From: Methanoregula sp.
GTDB taxonomy: Archaea; Halobacteriota; Methanomicrobia; Methanomicrobiales; Methanospirillaceae
Length of the DNA stretch: 6,411 nucleotides
Reading direction: 5' to 3'
Assembly: GCF_002835825.1 (NCBI RefSeq)
Contig: NZ_PIZH01000101.1
Coordinates: 1 to 6,411, forward strand
The translations under genes and the position numbers were made by a program. Shown piece by piece: positions 5,316 through 6,411 of the stretch; the stretch's first letter is position 1, and every line of letters begins with the position of its first letter. Below the pieces are notes generated by a model. It searched no databases and had not been told where the DNA came from. It saw nothing but the letters and a program-made list of their open reading frames with translations.

Positions 5316-6130
5316 AACAGGATTCCCCTTCGAAAAAAACGGGAGAGGACGCGGGCGACACTATGTACAGGAGACTCCCCTGTATCAGGGTGGACGGCGA
5401 CAACGCGGGAAAGGACCTCCACGAGGTCATCGAAGAGGTCCCGCTCGCCCTGTTCGTGAACGGGCGGCACGCCATGACGGCGATGATGAGCCCGGTCCAG
5501 CTCGAGGACTTCGTGACCGGGTATCTCTACACCGAGCAGATCATCAAAAATATCGACGAGATCGAGTCCATCAAGATTGAGAAGAACCGGATGAGCGTTA
5601 TCACGAAGAACCTCTTCAAGGTGCTGGGCCCGAAAAAGACGATCCTCTCCGGCTGTGGAGGGAGCACATCGTATATAGACACCGAGAAACTCCCGAAAGT
5701 CCATTCCGACTATTCTATCAGCACGGCAGATATCTGGACCTCCGTAAAAGCTGTCCTGAACTCCGAGCTCCACATGACCACGGGAGGGATCCATATCGTT
5801 GCCCTGCTGGACAGGCAGAAGGTCATCGCGGTATCTGAGGATATCGGGCGACACAATGCTCTTGACCGCGTCATCGGTTACGGGCTCCGGAACAAGATCG
5901 ACCTCTCGAAGACATGGGTGGTTGTCTCGGGGAGGATCTCCTCCGAGATGGTCAGGAAATGCCTGATCGCAAACATCCCCATCATTGTCTCCCGGGGGGC
6001 CACCACAACGCTTGCAGTGAACACCGCGGAGAAGACAGGGCTCACTGTGGTCGGGTTTGCCCGGAGCAGCAAGATGGTGGTCTATACCAACACGGAGCGG
6101 ATTGTCGGGGCGGCACCCTCATCCCCGTGA
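5312..6130 (+). CDS. fdhD: Formate dehydrogenase accessory sulfurtransferase FdhD
   Basis: A 272-residue protein with FdhD features throughout: EEVPLALFVNG (41-51), SGCGGS (113-118), TGGIHIVALLD (157-167), EDIGRHNALDRVIGYG (176-191), SGRISSEMVRK (206-216), then VSRGATTTLAV and GLTVVGFARSSKMVVYT (243-259). In Escherichia coli FdhD accepts sulfur from IscS and sulfurates the molybdenum cofactor of formate dehydrogenase. A methanogen growing on formate needs this for its Mo/W formate dehydrogenase. The sulfur-carrying Cys is C115, but the second Cys of the CxxC loop is Ser118 here. The first 17 residues are not FdhD-like, so ATG 5363 (MYRRLPCIRVDG) is an alternative start; the ATGA coupling with larE favours 5312. 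The 3' end overlaps the convergent gene by 12 bases. Confidence 0.9.
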   Translation: MKQDSPSKKTGEDAGDTMYRRLPCIRVDGDNAGKDLHEVIEEVPLALFVNGRHAMTAMMSPVQLEDFVTGYLYTEQIIKNIDEIESIKIEKNRMSVITKNLFKVLGPKKTILSGCGGSTSYIDTEKLPKVHSDYSISTADIWTSVKAVLNSELHMTTGGIHIVALLDRQKVIAVSEDIGRHNALDRVIGYGLRNKIDLSKTWVVVSGRISSEMVRKCLIANIPIIVSRGATTTLAVNTAEKTGLTVVGFARSSKMVVYTNTERIVGAAPSSP

Positions 6131-6411
6131 TCCGGTATTGAGGCTCTTTTTCAGCTTGCAGAGCTGGCAAACCTCGCCGCTGCACGGGTCGCCGCATTCC
6201 TTACAGTGCCGGACCGGCTCCGTTTCCAGCGTCCCTGAGCACCGTGCCGCAATCTTCTCTCTGCTCTTCATGAGGTTGAGCATCGTGCCCGGGTGCTTTG
6301 ACTCAAGCGTGGCAATGCTCCTCCGTACTCCACCTCGGCGGGGATGGACCGCGGCCGGGCTCCCCGGGGGACCCTCCCGCGCACCCTTCAGCCTTGCGGC
6401 AACCTCAGTAT
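6119..6411 (-). CDS. Ncs6/TtuA-like tRNA thiolation protein, C-terminal part (TIGR00269-like; N-terminus outside window)
   Basis: The minus strand is open from 6411 to a TGA at 6119-6121, giving 96 C-terminal residues. TLESKHPGTMLNLMKSREKI is the segment after the catalytic domain in archaeal Ncs6/TtuA-type PP-loop enzymes that 2-thiolate tRNA uridine. The end carries a zinc-ribbon-like HCKECGDPCSGEVCQLCKL (6158-6205), typical of archaeal members of this family. The PP-loop lies outside the window, so function rests on these two features. By my unaligned comparison, the cysteine of the usual CPY-like motif, a third cluster ligand in TtuA, is a serine (AGC, 6359-6361). The gene faces fdhD and overlaps it by 12 bases at the 3' end. 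Confidence 0.72.
   Translation of the reverse strand, partial: TEVAARLKGAREGPPGSPAAVHPRRGGVRRSIATLESKHPGTMLNLMKSREKIAARCSGTLETEPVRHCKECGDPCSGEVCQLCKLKKSLNTGSRG

Noticed and set aside
1..6411. CRISPR arrays, tRNA or rRNA genes, insertion sequences, attachment sites, defence systems
   Set aside because: No regularly spaced repeats, tRNA-like cloverleaf, transposase, or phage/defence protein was seen on either strand.

Overview
This window reads as a piece of a euryarchaeal chromosome, most likely a hydrogenotrophic methanogen of the Methanomicrobiales (Methanoregula-like). I infer this from the gene families and the AT-rich TATA-like boxes ahead of GGTGA/GAGG ribosome binding sites. No marker gene fixes the genus. 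Almost every gene moves sulfur or binds an iron-sulfur cluster.

Layout. Positions 1-291 (minus) hold most of a small two-helix DUF4405 membrane protein that runs off the left edge. Positions 292-715 hold no intact gene. They contain a candidate promoter for DUF4405, a paired T-tract terminator-like stretch, and an N-terminally truncated winged-helix regulator remnant (517-663). From 3927 down to 716 on the minus strand runs a tight set: nifS (cysteine desulfurase), nifU/iscU (Fe-S scaffold), moeB-like E1 enzyme, moaD (sulfur carrier) and moaE (molybdopterin synthase large subunit). A second candidate promoter and a structured leader lie between nifU and moeB.

A 200-base divergent intergenic region (3928-4127) carries a perfect 14-base palindrome, several TTGTGA half sites and a strong hairpin. 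To its right on the plus strand come an XRE-type regulator with a C-terminal cysteine motif, then larE (PP-loop sulfur transferase), then fdhD (formate dehydrogenase sulfurtransferase). larE and fdhD share an ATGA overlap. At the right edge, the C-terminal part of an Ncs6/TtuA-like tRNA thiolation protein faces fdhD and overlaps it by 12 bases.

How the genes may work together (inference): NifS takes sulfur from cysteine. NifU builds clusters with it. MoeB activates MoaD, which would receive NifS sulfur, and MoaD-MoaE makes the molybdopterin dithiolene. FdhD would pass NifS sulfur to the Mo/W cofactor of formate dehydrogenase. LarE, which has three candidate cluster cysteines, and the Ncs6/TtuA-like protein would be cluster-dependent sulfur inserters. 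The cysteine-bearing regulator sits where a sensor of Fe-S or sulfur status would be expected, an archaeal counterpart in role, not in sequence, to bacterial IscR.
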